Numbered from the stretch's first letter, positions 1-10,630 are shown. The stretch: 64,000 bases of DNA from Morococcus cerebrosus (GCF_022749515.1 NZ_CP094242.1:2418001-2482000), one strand, 5' to 3'. Notes: generated from the sequence alone by a model not told the origin. Translations and numbers: made by a program.

Positions 1-1614
1 TTTTTCCTCGATTTCATACTGGCTGCCGCGATTGAGCATATTCGGCAGGGAGATTGCCGCCTGAATGTCCATACCCCAATCGATATGTGCCACCAGCGTT
101 TTGGCAACGAAACCGATGATGCGGCTGCCGCCGGGCGAACCGACTGCCAAATAAGGCTTACCGCCTTTCATCACAATGGTCGGCGCCATCGAAGAACGCG
201 GCCGTTTGCCGCCCGCCACGCTGTTTGCCACCGTTTTACCGTCCGCGCCGACAGGGTTGAAAGCAAAATCGGTCAATTCATTGTTGAGCAGATAGCCGTT
301 TGCCATCAGCCCCGAGCCGAACGCGTTTTCAATCGAAGTCGTCATCGACACGACGTTGCCGTCTTTATCCACAACCACCAAATGGCTGGTGGACGGCAGC
401 TCTACCGCCATACCCTGCGCGTATGCCTTGCCGAACTTGCCTGCCTGAATGTTTTCCAACGCCTTGTCGGATTGGCGGATTTCTTCGGCACGCGGTTTCA
501 AGTAAGCCTGAGAAATCAGGGCGCGGGTCGGGACGTTGACAAACGCGGGATCGCCGACGTAATAATCACGGTCGGCAAACGCAATCCGCGACGCATCGCC
601 TATCCAGCGCCAACTGTGGATATTTTCCGCGCCTAATGCCTTCATATTCTGATTTTGCAGGACGCCCAAAATCTCGCCCAAAGCAATCGCGCCCGAACTT
701 GGCGCACCCATACCGCAGACTTCGTATTCACGATACGGCGCGCAAACCGGTTCGCGCTCGATAACGCGGTAGTTTTTCAAATCCGCCATGCTGATTTTGC
801 CGGGGTTATCCACAGCACCGGTAACGGCACGGACAATATTCTGCGCCTGCACCCCCTGATAAAACGGCGCGCTGCCTTTTTCCGCCAACAGGCGTACGGA
901 GCGGGCAAATTCAGGGTTTTTCAACACCGTTCCCGCTGCCAAAGGTTTGCCGTCGGGCAGGAAATACGCGGCGGTTTGCGGATAACGTTGCAAAGGCTCC
1001 AAATTCTGCTCGATGGATTTCGCCATACGCGGTGAAACGCTAAAGCCTTGTTCCGCCAAAGCAATCGGTTTGTCAAACAGGCTTGCCCACGGCAATTTGC
1101 CGTAACGCTTGTGGACATCTTCCAGCAGCTTCGGAATCCCCGGCACACCGACCGAACGGCCGCCGACCACTGCGTTCATAAAGCCCATCGGCTTGCCGTT
1201 TTCATCCAAGAAAAGCGCCGGCGTTGCCGCTTTCGGCGCCGTTTCTCGGGCATCAAACGTCGTCAGTTTTTTCGCCTTATTGTCCCAATACACCAAAAAC
1301 GCACCGCCGCCCAAACCGGAAGACTGCGGCTCGGTCAGTCCCAGCGTGGTCTGCATGGCGATCATCGCATCTATCGCGCTGCCGCCGCGTTTCAAAACCT
1401 CGTATCCCGCCTCAGTCGCCAACGGATTGGCAGACGCCGCCATATAATGCTTGGCGCGGATCAATTTCTGCTCGGTCAGCCCCGTCCCTTGTTCCGGCGC
1501 ATGGTTATCCACAGCCGTCGGCACAGGCGCGGCATCAGGTTTCTGCATCGGCTGGTGCGCGCACGCTGCCAAAACCAAAACAGCCGACAGGTTTAAGCCA
1601 AAGGAAAATTTCAT
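1..1614 (-). CDS. ggt: Gamma-glutamyltransferase (3' end beyond window)
   Basis: Transfers or hydrolyses the gamma-glutamyl group of glutathione and related compounds outside the cytoplasm. The start at 1614 gives an N-terminus with a lipobox (LVLAAC), so the product is probably lipid-anchored or exported. The body shows family motifs: an early GGGSAIDAMIA-type segment, SGLGGGAFLVY, and the self-cleavage region LPSTSHLVVVDKDGN, in which the Thr of TSH is the expected N-terminal nucleophile of the small subunit. The reading frame is open to the window edge, about 537 codons, so only the last part is missing. A GGAG-like ribosome site lies just upstream on the minus strand. Identity is secure; lipid anchoring is inferred from the lipobox. 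Confidence 0.93.
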   Translation of the reverse strand, partial: MKFSFGLNLSAVLVLAACAHQPMQKPDAAPVPTAVDNHAPEQGTGLTEQKLIRAKHYMAASANPLATEAGYEVLKRGGSAIDAMIAMQTTLGLTEPQSSGLGGGAFLVYWDNKAKKLTTFDARETAPKAATPALFLDENGKPMGFMNAVVGGRSVGVPGIPKLLEDVHKRYGKLPWASLFDKPIALAEQGFSVSPRMAKSIEQNLEPLQRYPQTAAYFLPDGKPLAAGTVLKNPEFARSVRLLAEKGSAPFYQGVQAQNIVRAVTGAVDNPGKISMADLKNYRVIEREPVCAPYREYEVCGMGAPSSGAIALGEILGVLQNQNMKALGAENIHSWRWIGDASRIAFADRDYYVGDPAFVNVPTRALISQAYLKPRAEEIRQSDKALENIQAGKFGKAYAQGMAVELPSTSHLVVVDKDGNVVSMTTSIENAFGSGLMANGYLLNNELTDFAFNPVGADGKTVANSVAGGKRPRSSMAPTIVMKGGKPYLAVGSPGGSRIIGFVAKTLVAHIDWGMDIQAAISLPNMLNRGSQYEIEEK

Positions 1615-2093
1615 ATCTGCTCCCTTTTCGTTGAGATATTTTTCAGACGACTTGCGGTTGAAAAACACAAAAGGTCGTCTGAAACATGAAAACCGATTGG
1701 ACTGTTTATCTCTTCGGACAGTTCCGTTTGAGCCCAGTATAAAACCGGCAGGCTGTGTGTATAGCCGGAAAGTTATACACAAAACCAAACCGGATTTCAA
1801 AATTATCCACATCTGCAAACAAGGCAAACAGCAGTTTATCCGCATCCAAAATCTGCATTCAACTTATTGAACTAAAAAAGGAATCAAAGTTATACACAAG
1901 CAAATGCGCGACTCAATATAATCATCTATTTATTATTTAAAATCTTATTTTATAGTTTGTTTCCCAACGCGCAGCCAAAGCCCGCAACGTAAAGGCATCT
2001 TTTCAAAAAATTAGATAGTTAAGGATTGTTAAACCTCTGTAAATCAGATAGAGTTACGGCTGATAAATTAAATTAATAATGGAGCTTCCATCA
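1615..2093. other. Intergenic region between divergent ggt and gnd
   Basis: About 480 bp between divergently transcribed genes, so it should hold both promoters. An inverted DUS pair sits at 1641-1684. The rest is AT-rich, with several TTATACACA / TTATCCACA-like words (about 1773, 1804, 1889) that resemble DnaA boxes but are scattered. No convincing gene was seen. Confidence 0.5.
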
Positions 2094-3542
<1,449 letters not shown>

Positions 3543-3559
3543 TTTGTCTGAATCAGCGA

Positions 3560-3602
3560 AAAGGTCGTCTGAAAACCAAAATTTTGGTTTCAGACGACCT
3601 TT
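3560..3602 (+). terminator. Inverted DUS terminator after gnd
   Basis: AAAGGTCGTCTGAAAACC and its reverse complement form a stem over a short AT loop, followed by Ts. It contains two oppositely oriented AGGTCGTCTGAA uptake sequences. Confidence 0.8.
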
Positions 3603-3721
3603 GCCGTTTGAAAGCATCGGTTTTTGATAAAATCCACGGATTGCTCACAACTTATCCACAATCTGAACTTCATCCCAATTCAATCAAACCAAATCTAATT
3701 CATTGAAAACTATCAACATAC

Positions 3722-3757
3722 AAAAAGGTCGTCTGAAAATTTTCAGACGACCTTTTA
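3722..3757 (-). terminator. Inverted DUS terminator after the dehydrogenase
   Basis: Near-perfect palindrome AAAAAGGTCGTCTGAAAA / TTTTCAGACGACCTTTT with almost no loop, 40 bp downstream of the minus-strand stop at 3799. Confidence 0.8.
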
Positions 3758-3798
3758 AATTGTTCACAAAATTATCAACAGGACTAGGGTTATCGGCA

Positions 3799-4749
3799 TC
3801 AAACCAGATTCTGCGGATTGCCTGCGACGAAGCGGTTGATGTTGTCCACAAGGATGTCAAACAGACGGTTGGCGGCCTCTTGGCTTGCCCATGCAATGTG
3901 TGGCGTGACAATGAGGTTGGGCAGTCGAGCTTTCAGCAGAGGGTTGCCGTCGCGCGGCGGCTCTTGTGTTAACACGTCAAAACCTGCCCCGCCGATTTGG
4001 CCGTATTTCAACGCCGCAACCAAAGCGGCTTCATCAACCAAGCCGCCGCGCCCGCAGTTGATGAGGATGGCGCCGGGCTTCATCTGTTGCAACTCGGCTT
4101 CGCCTATCATGTTTGCCGTTTCCGGCGTGAGCGGGCAATGCAGCGACAGCGCGTCGGCAGTGCGGACGGCTTCGTCAAAGGAAACGTAGCCGTCGCGGAC
4201 GGTTTCGGCGTGTTTGTGTTCGACAAACACGACCTTCATTTTGAACGCCTGTGCATAAGTTGCCAGTGTCTGTCCGATGTTGCCGCGACCGAAAATCGCC
4301 AGTGTTTTACCGTTTAAATCGCGCATCGGTGCGCCGAGGTGGCAGAAAAACGGCGAGTTTTCCCACAAGCCTGCTGCAACGTCTCGCTGATAGGCAGGCA
4401 GGTTGCGCATCAGGGTAATCATCATCATAAACGCGTGTTCCGCCACGGATTCATTGCCGTAAGCGCGGATGTTGCACACGCTCACGCCCGCTTGCTTGGC
4501 GGCAGCAAGGTCAACATTGTTGACGCCCGTCGCGGCTAGCGCAATCAGTTTGAGCTGCGGGTTGGCGGCGATGTGTTCGGCGGAAATCACGACTTTGTTG
4601 GTAATGATGATGTCCGCGCCCTGTATGCGCTCGGCGGTCTGATGCGCCTCAGTCGAACCATAGCTGCTTAAAGTATGCGGAAAATCAAAGTCAAACGGAC
4701 GGTCGGCAAGCGTGTCGCGGTCGAGAACGGCAATGCACAGTGGATTCAT
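3799..4749 (-). CDS. hprA: D-2-hydroxyacid (glycerate-type) dehydrogenase
   Basis: NAD-dependent reductase of hydroxypyruvate, glyoxylate or a related 2-oxoacid. The 316-residue protein has the substrate-domain segment LIALAATGVNNVDLAAA, the nucleotide-binding motif GRGNIGQ (about residues 154-160), and the catalytic triad of the D-isomer 2-hydroxyacid dehydrogenases: Arg in NCGRGGLVDE, Glu in LTQEPP and His in TPHIAW. The sequence most resembles glycerate dehydrogenase (HprA), but the exact substrate cannot be read from sequence. Single-gene unit with its own DUS terminator; divergent from the small membrane gene at 4879. Confidence 0.88.
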   Translation of the reverse strand: MNPLCIAVLDRDTLADRPFDFDFPHTLSSYGSTEAHQTAERIQGADIIITNKVVISAEHIAANPQLKLIALAATGVNNVDLAAAKQAGVSVCNIRAYGNESVAEHAFMMMITLMRNLPAYQRDVAAGLWENSPFFCHLGAPMRDLNGKTLAIFGRGNIGQTLATYAQAFKMKVVFVEHKHAETVRDGYVSFDEAVRTADALSLHCPLTPETANMIGEAELQQMKPGAILINCGRGGLVDEAALVAALKYGQIGGAGFDVLTQEPPRDGNPLLKARLPNLIVTPHIAWASQEAANRLFDILVDNINRFVAGNPQNLV

Positions 4750-4878
4750 GTTTCACCTATCAAAAATAAAATAATGATTTAAATAAACTAATTTTGAATA
4801 AAATATTCAAAATATACGGCGTAGTTGAGAATAGTTATTATCCGAATCATACAGACATCACCATATCAGGAAACCATC

Positions 4879-5061
4879 ATGATTAAAACCATGACCTTTG
4901 CCATTTTACATTTCGCCACCGCGTTCGGCGTTGCCTATATTTTGACCGGCAGCATCGGCATCTCAAGCGCAGTCGCGCTGGTCGAGCCGCTTGCCAACAC
5001 CGTCGTTTTCTATTTCCACGAACAGGCATGGCGACGTTACGAAAAAAATATAGTGGATTAA
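4879..5061 (+). CDS. Small DUF2061-type membrane protein
   Basis: Sixty residues, starting MIKTMTFAILHF. The start at 4879 is preceded by AGGA at the right distance; an upstream in-frame ATG at 4825 lacks a ribosome site. The pattern of two hydrophobic stretches with the segment GSIGISSAVALVEPLANTVVFYFHE is typical of DUF2061 (chitin-synthase-related small membrane proteins of unknown role). The last residues, NIVD, and the stop codon are read from the left end of a Correia element, so the native C-terminus has been replaced. Function unknown. Confidence 0.75.
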   Translation: MIKTMTFAILHFATAFGVAYILTGSIGISSAVALVEPLANTVVFYFHEQAWRRYEKNIVD

Positions 5062-5154
5062 CTTTAAACCAGTACGGCGTTACCTCGCCTTGCCGTACTA
5101 TCTGTACTGTCTGCGGCTTCGTCGCCTTGTCCTGATTTTTGTTAATCCACTATA
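5049..5154. repeat. Correia element (short form), copy 1
   Basis: Begins TATAGTGGATTAACTTTAAA and ends TTAATCCACTATA, with terminal inverted repeats and TA at both ends. At 106 bp it lacks the central block of the full form. It overlaps the end of the DUF2061 gene. Confidence 0.92.
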
Positions 5155-5373
5155 AAACCGTGAAACAAGAATGGGCTACGCCGCTGCACCATTGTGGATA
5201 AGTTTTGACCGGAGGTCGTCTGAAAACGGGCTAGGGCATATTGTTTCTTATTGGTAAATATTCTTTCAACAAAATAGATATTTATCAATCAAAAAGAAAT
5301 CAATAAAATGCTTTCCATCGCTTGAACGCCTACGCAGTTCATCTTTTATATTCAACATCATAAGGAAAGTATC
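5155..5373. other. Intergenic, no gene seen
   Basis: Holds a single DUS at about 5214-5226 and an AT-rich stretch before the next gene. The sequence ATAAGGAAAGTATC ahead of 5374 supplies a ribosome site. Confidence 0.4.
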
Positions 5374-5634
5374 ATGAAAAAAGCACTCTTCGCCTCCCTC
5401 ATCGCCGTTGCCGCCGCCGCATCTTTCGCCGACAGCCGCATTCCTGAATGGAACCATGCCAACGACTCCGGTCCCATTCCGGGCTTAACCCAAGTCGAAT
5501 ATCACGATGCGCACGATATGCGTAAGGATGATGACCGCGTGAAATTCACCGCACCTGCCACAGGCGTGCGCGAAATCACCGACATCGGCTACAACGACAC
5601 CTATGCCCGTTCGTTGCAAAACGGCTCAAATTGA
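5374..5634 (+). CDS. Small exported protein of unknown function
   Basis: Eighty-six residues beginning with a clear signal peptide (MKKALFASLIAVAAAASFA, cleavage expected after SFA). The mature part of about 66 residues is hydrophilic, rich in Asp, His and Asn, with a HDAHDMRKDDDR stretch that could bind metal; that is only a guess. A good ribosome site (AAGGAAAG) precedes the start and an inverted DUS terminator follows. I do not recognise a family. Confidence 0.75.
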   Translation: MKKALFASLIAVAAAASFADSRIPEWNHANDSGPIPGLTQVEYHDAHDMRKDDDRVKFTAPATGVREITDIGYNDTYARSLQNGSN

Positions 5635-5659
5635 TTGCTAAGCAGTTGACGATACATTG

Positions 5660-5704
5660 AAAGGTCGTCTGAAAACGTATCCATCCGTTTTCAGACGACC
5701 TTTT
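5660..5704 (+). terminator. Inverted DUS terminator
   Basis: AAAGGTCGTCTGAAAACG paired with CGTTTTCAGACGACCTTTT across a short loop. Confidence 0.8.
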
Positions 5705-5799
5705 GCTTTATCGGAAACGGCAGCTATGATACCCTTCAGCGCGGAATATCGAAGAGTCGATATTGTTAACTGATTGAAAACGCTATGAAAGGATAAAAC

Positions 5800-6129
5800 A
5801 TGAGCGGTTTGATTATTGAAGATTTGCAGGAAGGCCACGGCAAAGAGGCCGTGAAAGGCAAGGAAATTACCGTACATTACACCGGTTGGCTGGAAGACGG
5901 CACCAAATTCGACTCCAGCCTCGACCGCCGTCAGCCGCTGACGATTACGCTGGGCGTGGGTCAGGTTATTCAAGGCTGGGACGAAGGTTTCGGCGGCATG
6001 AAAGAAGGCGGCAAACGCAAGCTGACCATTCCCGCCGAAATGGGCTACGGCGCACGCGGCGCGGGCGGCGTGATTCCGCCTAACGCAACGTTGGTGTTTG
6101 AAGTAGAGCTGTTGAAAGTTTATGAATAA
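5800..6129 (+). CDS. FKBP-type peptidyl-prolyl cis-trans isomerase
   Basis: A 109-residue, single-domain FKBP without signal peptide, so a cytoplasmic prolyl isomerase. Canonical FK506-site features are present: [24 protein letters not shown], Tyr in [13 protein letters not shown], and [14 protein letters not shown] at the C-terminus. Length matches the minimal FKBP12-like fold known from pathogenic neisseriae. It stands alone between two DUS terminators, with a ribosome site (GAAAGGATAAAAC) before the ATG. Confidence 0.95.
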   Translation: MSGLIIEDLQEGHGKEAVKGKEITVHYTGWLEDGTKFDSSLDRRQPLTITLGVGQVIQGWDEGFGGMKEGGKRKLTIPAEMGYGARGAGGVIPPNATLVFEVELLKVYE

Positions 6130-6171
6130 TGCCTAACGGCATTGGGATGGATTTTCTGCATTGAATTGAGC

Positions 6172-6217
6172 AAAAGGTCGTCTGAAAACCGAATTTTCCG
6201 GTTTTCAGACGACCTTT
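6172..6217 (+). terminator. Inverted DUS terminator after FKBP gene
   Basis: AAAAGGTCGTCTGAAAACCG paired with CGGTTTTCAGACGACCTTT. Confidence 0.8.
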
Positions 6218-6277
6218 CATTGTCCGATTCCGTCTAAAAACAGTAAAATACCCGTTTTAAAAGATTCTGGAGCCATC

Positions 6278-7672
6278 ATGACCGTCAAAACCCGTTTCGC
6301 CCCCAGCCCAACCGGCTACCTGCACATCGGCGGCGTGCGCACCGCCTTGTTTTCATGGGCGTTTGCCCGCCATCACAAAGGCGAGTTCCTATTGCGTATC
6401 GAAGACACCGACTTGGCGCGTTCCACCGCTGAATCCGTCAACATCATCCTCGACGGCATGAAATGGGTCGGTCTCGATTACGACAACGCCGACAACGTCG
6501 TGTACCAAACCCGCCGTTTCGACCGCTATAAAGAAGTCATCGCCGAACTCTTGGAAAAAGGCGCCGCCTACTACTGCTATTGCAGCAAAGAAGAGCTGGA
6601 AGCCATGCGTGAGAAAGCCGAAAAAGAAGGCACGGCGACTTATGACCGCCGCTGGCGCCCCGAAGCAGGCAAAACCCTGCCCGAAATCCCTGCCGACGTG
6701 CAACCCGTCGTCCGCTTCAAAACGCCTTTGGACGGCGTTACCCAGTGGACGGATTTGGTCAAAGGCGAAATCTCCATTCCCAACGAAGCACTCGACGACC
6801 TGATTATCGCCCGCGCCGACGGCACGCCGACCTATAACTTCTGCGTCGTCGTGGACGACTACGACATGGGCGTTACCCACGTTATCCGCGGCGACGACCA
6901 TGTGAACAACACCCCGAAACAAATCAACATCTTAAAAGCCATCGGCGCGAACCTGCCCGAATACGGCCACCTGCCCATGATTCTCAACGAACAAGGCAAA
7001 AAAATCTCCAAACGCAGCGGTGATACCGTCGCCATCACCGATTTCGGCGCAATGGGCATCCTGCCCGAAGCCATGCTCAACTATCTGGCGCGTTTGGGCT
7101 GGGCGCACGGCGACGACGAGTTCTTCACGATGGAACAATTCATCGAATGGTTTGATTTGAAAGACGTTTCCCCGTCTCCAAGCCGCATGGACTTGAAAAA
7201 GCTCTACTGGATAAACGGCGAACACATCAAAATCACGCCCAACGAAAAACTCGCCGAACTCGTCAAACCCCGCCTCGCCCTGCGCGACATTTACGACACG
7301 GCAAAACCCGCGTTGGAAGACGTGTTGGCACTGGTCAAAGACCGCGCCCAAGACCTGAACACGCTCGCCGACGAGTGCCTCTACTTCTACGTCAAACAAA
7401 CGCCCGCCGAAGCGGACGTGCAGAAACATTGGGACAACGAAGCCGCCGCCCGTATGCTGCGCTTCGCCGAACGCCTCGAAGGGCTGGAAGACTGGAACGC
7501 CGAAGCCATCCACGACCTGTTCAAACCCTTCTGCGACGAAGAAGGCATCAAAATGGGCAAACTCGGCATGCCCCTGCGCCTCGCCGTCTGCGGCACGGCG
7601 AAAACCCCCAGCGTTGATGCCGTGTTGGCATTAATCGGCAAGGAAGAAGTGTTGAAACGGATTCGTTCTTAA
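6278..7672 (+). CDS. gltX: Glutamyl-tRNA synthetase
   Basis: Charges tRNA-Glu with glutamate. Class I synthetase of 464 residues with the HIGH-type motif PSPTGYLHIGG (about residues 9-19) and the KMSKS-type motif KKISKRSGD (about residue 240). The length and the C-terminal anticodon-binding half look normal. The start at 6278 is preceded by CTGGAG at a suitable distance. Monocistronic between DUS terminators. Confidence 0.97.
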   Translation: MTVKTRFAPSPTGYLHIGGVRTALFSWAFARHHKGEFLLRIEDTDLARSTAESVNIILDGMKWVGLDYDNADNVVYQTRRFDRYKEVIAELLEKGAAYYCYCSKEELEAMREKAEKEGTATYDRRWRPEAGKTLPEIPADVQPVVRFKTPLDGVTQWTDLVKGEISIPNEALDDLIIARADGTPTYNFCVVVDDYDMGVTHVIRGDDHVNNTPKQINILKAIGANLPEYGHLPMILNEQGKKISKRSGDTVAITDFGAMGILPEAMLNYLARLGWAHGDDEFFTMEQFIEWFDLKDVSPSPSRMDLKKLYWINGEHIKITPNEKLAELVKPRLALRDIYDTAKPALEDVLALVKDRAQDLNTLADECLYFYVKQTPAEADVQKHWDNEAAARMLRFAERLEGLEDWNAEAIHDLFKPFCDEEGIKMGKLGMPLRLAVCGTAKTPSVDAVLALIGKEEVLKRIRS

Positions 7673-7679
7673 AACGTTG

Positions 7680-7713
7680 AAAAGGTCGTCTGAAATTTTC
7701 AGACGACCTTTTT
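7680..7713 (+). terminator. Inverted DUS terminator after gltX
   Basis: Near-perfect palindrome AAAAGGTCGTCTGAAA / TTTCAGACGACCTTTTT. Confidence 0.8.
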
Positions 7714-7783
7714 GATTTTTCCGATACCCATTGATTTCTTGTGAAATAGACGGCAGGCTGGAACAGAAAACACCTGTTCCGTC

Positions 7784-7804
7784 ATTTCCGCGCAGGCGGG
7801 AATC
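7784..7804. repeat. dRS3-like 20-bp repeat
   Basis: ATTTCCGCGCAGGCGGGAAT matches the neisserial dRS3 pattern (ATTCCC-N8-GGGAAT) with one mismatch. IS1655 copy 1 is inserted 20 bp to its right. Confidence 0.6.
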
Positions 7805-7826
7805 CGGCTTCTGCGTTTGAGGGAAT

Positions 7827-8906
7827 GGCGGATTCGCATTTGAAGTGCAACTTTCCATAACAGAAAAAGGCCAGTATGCGGTAGCATACGGCCTTTCCTG
7901 CAAGAAAGATTGCCATGGGCTACACACAACTGACCCAAGACGAACGATACCATATCCAATACCTGTCCCGCCACTGCACCATCGCCGAAATCGCCAAACA
8001 GCTCAACCGCCACAAAAGCACCATCAGCCGAGAAATCAAGCGGTACTGCATCCAAGGGCAGCAATACAGCGCCGATAAAGCCCAACGGCAAAGCCGGCTG
8101 ACCAAACAGCACCGGCGAAAACCCTATAAACTCGATTCGCAGCTGATTCAACACATCGACACCCTTATCCGCCGCAAACTCAGTCCCGAACAAGTATGTG
8201 CCTACCTGCATAAACACCACGGGATCACACTCCATCACAGCACCGTTTACCGCTACCTTCGCCAAGACAAAAGCAACAGCGGCACTTTGTGGCAACACCT
8301 CAGAATATGCAGCAAACCCTACCGCAAACGCTACGGCAGCACATGGACCAGAGGCAAAGTGCCCGACCGCGTCGGCATAGAAAACCGACCTGCTATCGTC
8401 GACCAGAAAACCCGCATCGGCGATTGGGAGGCCGACACCATCGTCGGCAAAAATCAGAAAAGCGCGTTATTGACCTTGGTCGAACGCACTACCCGCTACA
8501 CCATCATCTGCAAATTAAAGAACTTAAAAGCCGAAGACACTGCCCGGGCGGCCATTAGGGTATTAAAGGCATATAAAGCCAGAGTCCACACCATCACCAT
8601 GGATAACGGCAAAGAGTTCCACCAACACACCAAAATAGCCAAAGCCTTGAAGGCGAAAACCTATTTTTGCCGCCCTTACCATTCTTGGGAGAAAGGGCTG
8701 AATGAGAACACCAATGGACTCATCCGGCAATATTTCCCCAAACAAACCGATTTCCGAAACATCAGCGATCGGGAGATACGCAGGGTTCAAGATGAGTTGA
8801 ACCACCGGCCGAGAAAAACACTTGGCTACGAAACGCCAAGTGTTTTATTCTTGAATCTGTTCCAACCACTGGTACCCTAGTGTTGCACTTGAAATCCGAA
8901 TCCAAG
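7827..8906 (+). mobile_element. IS1655 (IS30 family), copy 1
   Basis: A 1080-bp element from GGCGGATTCGCATTTGAAGT to the inverted end CTTGAAATCCGAATCCAAG, flanked by a 3-bp duplication AAT (7824-7826 and 8907-8909). A strong hairpin at about 7867-7895 lies before the transposase and would block read-through from outside. It is the only one of the four copies here not sitting in a DUS. Confidence 0.92.
7915..8880 (+). CDS. IS1655 transposase
   Basis: A 321-residue IS30-family DDE transposase. The N-terminal helix-turn-helix segment (TIAEIAKQLNRHKSTISREI) binds the ends. The catalytic residues are visible in DWEADTIVG, TMDNGKEF and the Glu of GLNENTNGLIRQY. The frame is complete; it differs from copy 2 at a few residues (for example EFH versus EFY). 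Confidence 0.95.
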   Translation: MGYTQLTQDERYHIQYLSRHCTIAEIAKQLNRHKSTISREIKRYCIQGQQYSADKAQRQSRLTKQHRRKPYKLDSQLIQHIDTLIRRKLSPEQVCAYLHKHHGITLHHSTVYRYLRQDKSNSGTLWQHLRICSKPYRKRYGSTWTRGKVPDRVGIENRPAIVDQKTRIGDWEADTIVGKNQKSALLTLVERTTRYTIICKLKNLKAEDTARAAIRVLKAYKARVHTITMDNGKEFHQHTKIAKALKAKTYFCRPYHSWEKGLNENTNGLIRQYFPKQTDFRNISDREIRRVQDELNHRPRKTLGYETPSVLFLNLFQPLVP

Positions 8907-9033
8907 AATATTTAGAAATCACCATTATTTCAACTTTCCGGACTCCCGACTGCGCGGGTAAATCCCAGAATAGGGATTTGTCGTTTGAAACCCCTATAAC
9001 AAGCGTTGGGAAGAAGAAAGCCGTTTCGAGCAT

Positions 9034-9078
9034 AAAAAACGTCGTCTGAAATCTAAAACCTGTTTTCAGACGACGTTT
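9034..9078 (-). terminator. Inverted DUS-like terminator after M16 gene
   Basis: AACGTCGTCTGAAA and TTTTCAGACGACGTTT form a stem. The DUS has one change (ACGTCGTCTGAA instead of AGGTCGTCTGAA), kept in both arms. Confidence 0.7.
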
Positions 9079-9098
9079 GCGTTTATTCAGCCCGAACT

Positions 9099-10397
9099 TT
9101 ACTGCGCACCGACCACGATGATATTCAAGTCTTCGGGGCGGACGCGTTTTTGCCAGGCGGCTTTGACGTCGGCGGCGGTCAGTTTGGCGACGGCTTTGGG
9201 GTAGGCTTCAAGGTAGTCGTCGGGCAGGTTATAGACGCCGATGAGGCTCAGGTAGCCGAGCAGTTTGGCGTTGGAATCGAAACGCAGGGGGAAGCTGCCT
9301 GTGATGTTGGCTTTTGCCTGAGCCATTTCTTTTTCAGTCGGACCTTCGGCGATGAACTGCCTGATAACTTCCTGTGCGGCAGCAAGCGAGGCGCGGGCGG
9401 CGGGTTTGCGCGAAGAATAAGCGATGGTGAACATGCCTGCCTGACGTTCCGGAGTAAGGTTGCTGTACACGCCGTAGGTGTCGCCCCTCTGATTGCGCAG
9501 GACTTCCATCAGGCGGCTGTCGAATCCGCCGCCGCCGAGGACGTAGTTGCCGGCAACAAGCGCGTAGTAGTCGGGGTCGTTGCGGGTAATCAGCGGCATT
9601 CCGAGCATGATTTGTGCCTGTTCGCCGGCAAAGGGGATGTCGCGGCGTTGTGCAGGATGTTTTTTGACGGGCGGAACGTCGGCCGATGCGGCAGCACGGT
9701 CGGGCAGTCCGGACAATGCGTCTTGCACGAGGCGGTCGGCGCCTTTGCGGTCTATATCGCCGACGATGGCGACGACGGCATTGTTTTTGCCGTAGCGGGT
9801 GCGGTAAAACGCGCGGATGTCGTCAAGCGTGATGCCGTTTATGCTTTGTACGGTGGTGTATGCGTCTTTGCCGTAAGGGTGGTCGGGATAGGAGAGGCGC
9901 GCCAATGTTCGGGCGGCGGTGAAGTCGGGTTTGGTTTCCTGTTGTTGCAGGACGGTGGCGGCTTGCGTTTGGTTGCGTCGGAACACGGCTTCGTCGAAAC
10001 GCGGGCGAGCCAGTGCGCCGTTGAACAGGGAAACGGCTTTTTTGAGTGTATCCGGACGGCTCAGGCTGCGCAGGGTGGCAGTGGCGGTTTCGTTGTCCGT
10101 ACCGCTGCCGATTTCAACTGCCAATCCGTTGGTTTGGGCGTTGAAGGTTTCTTCGTCCATTTCCTTTGTGCCGCCGGTCAACAGGGTGGCGGTGAAGGCG
10201 GCGGTTTCGCTTTTGCCGTCGGGATCGGACGCGTTGCCTGCGCCTCGGAAGCTGACTGCCATGTCGATAATCGGATTTTCATGCCGCTCGGCCAAGAGGA
10301 CCTGCACGCCTTGCGGGGTGGTCCAGCGTTGGATGTTGACCGCTGCCTGTACGGACAGGGGCAGGATAAGGGCGAGGAAGGCAGGAGCGTATTTCAT
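9099..10397 (-). CDS. M16-family peptidase homologue lacking the zinc motif
   Basis: A 432-residue exported protein. The start at 10397 has AAGGAA upstream and yields a signal peptide (MKYAPAFLALILPLSVQA). It has the two-domain M16 architecture, with WTTPQGVQVLLAERHENPII at the front and GGGGFDSRLMEVLRNQRGDTYGV in the second domain. Where active members carry HxxEH this protein reads ETAAFTATLLTGGT, so no zinc ligands are present. In many bacteria such proteins pair with an adjacent HxxEH-bearing subunit; none is next to it here. It is therefore probably a structural or substrate-binding subunit whose partner lies elsewhere. Confidence 0.85.
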   Translation of the reverse strand: MKYAPAFLALILPLSVQAAVNIQRWTTPQGVQVLLAERHENPIIDMAVSFRGAGNASDPDGKSETAAFTATLLTGGTKEMDEETFNAQTNGLAVEIGSGTDNETATATLRSLSRPDTLKKAVSLFNGALARPRFDEAVFRRNQTQAATVLQQQETKPDFTAARTLARLSYPDHPYGKDAYTTVQSINGITLDDIRAFYRTRYGKNNAVVAIVGDIDRKGADRLVQDALSGLPDRAAASADVPPVKKHPAQRRDIPFAGEQAQIMLGMPLITRNDPDYYALVAGNYVLGGGGFDSRLMEVLRNQRGDTYGVYSNLTPERQAGMFTIAYSSRKPAARASLAAAQEVIRQFIAEGPTEKEMAQAKANITGSFPLRFDSNAKLLGYLSLIGVYNLPDDYLEAYPKAVAKLTAADVKAAWQKRVRPEDLNIIVVGAQ

Positions 10398-10507
10398 TGT
10401 TTTTCCTTTCGGACGGTATTCTTCAGGGGCAGTATAGTGCAAGTACGCGGAATGAAACACCCTTTGACGGGAAGGTTACGGCGGTTTAATTGTCTGGCCG
10501 CCGAAAA

Positions 10508-10553
10508 TTAAGGGTCGTCTGAAACCTGATTTTCGGTTTCAGACGACCCTTTC
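10508..10553. terminator. Inverted DUS hairpin
   Basis: AAGGGTCGTCTGAAACC paired with GGTTTCAGACGACCCTT, between the M16 gene start and the ABC exporter end. Confidence 0.65.
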
Positions 10554-10630
10554 ATCCTTCGGTCAGATTCGTAATTTATAACCAAAAAAGAAGGGCGCAA
10601 TCTTGCGCCCTGATGAGATGATTTTGAACT

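Noticed and set aside
1773..1900. Origin-like cluster of DnaA boxes between ggt and gnd
   Set aside because: A few TTATACACA / TTATCCACA words are present, but there are no dnaA, dnaN or similar neighbours and similar words are scattered at 3652, 3774 and 27750.
9150..10511. 453-codon plus-strand frame opposite the M16 gene
   Set aside because: Gly/Val/Phe-rich antisense shadow; the minus strand has signal peptide, domain pattern and ribosome site.
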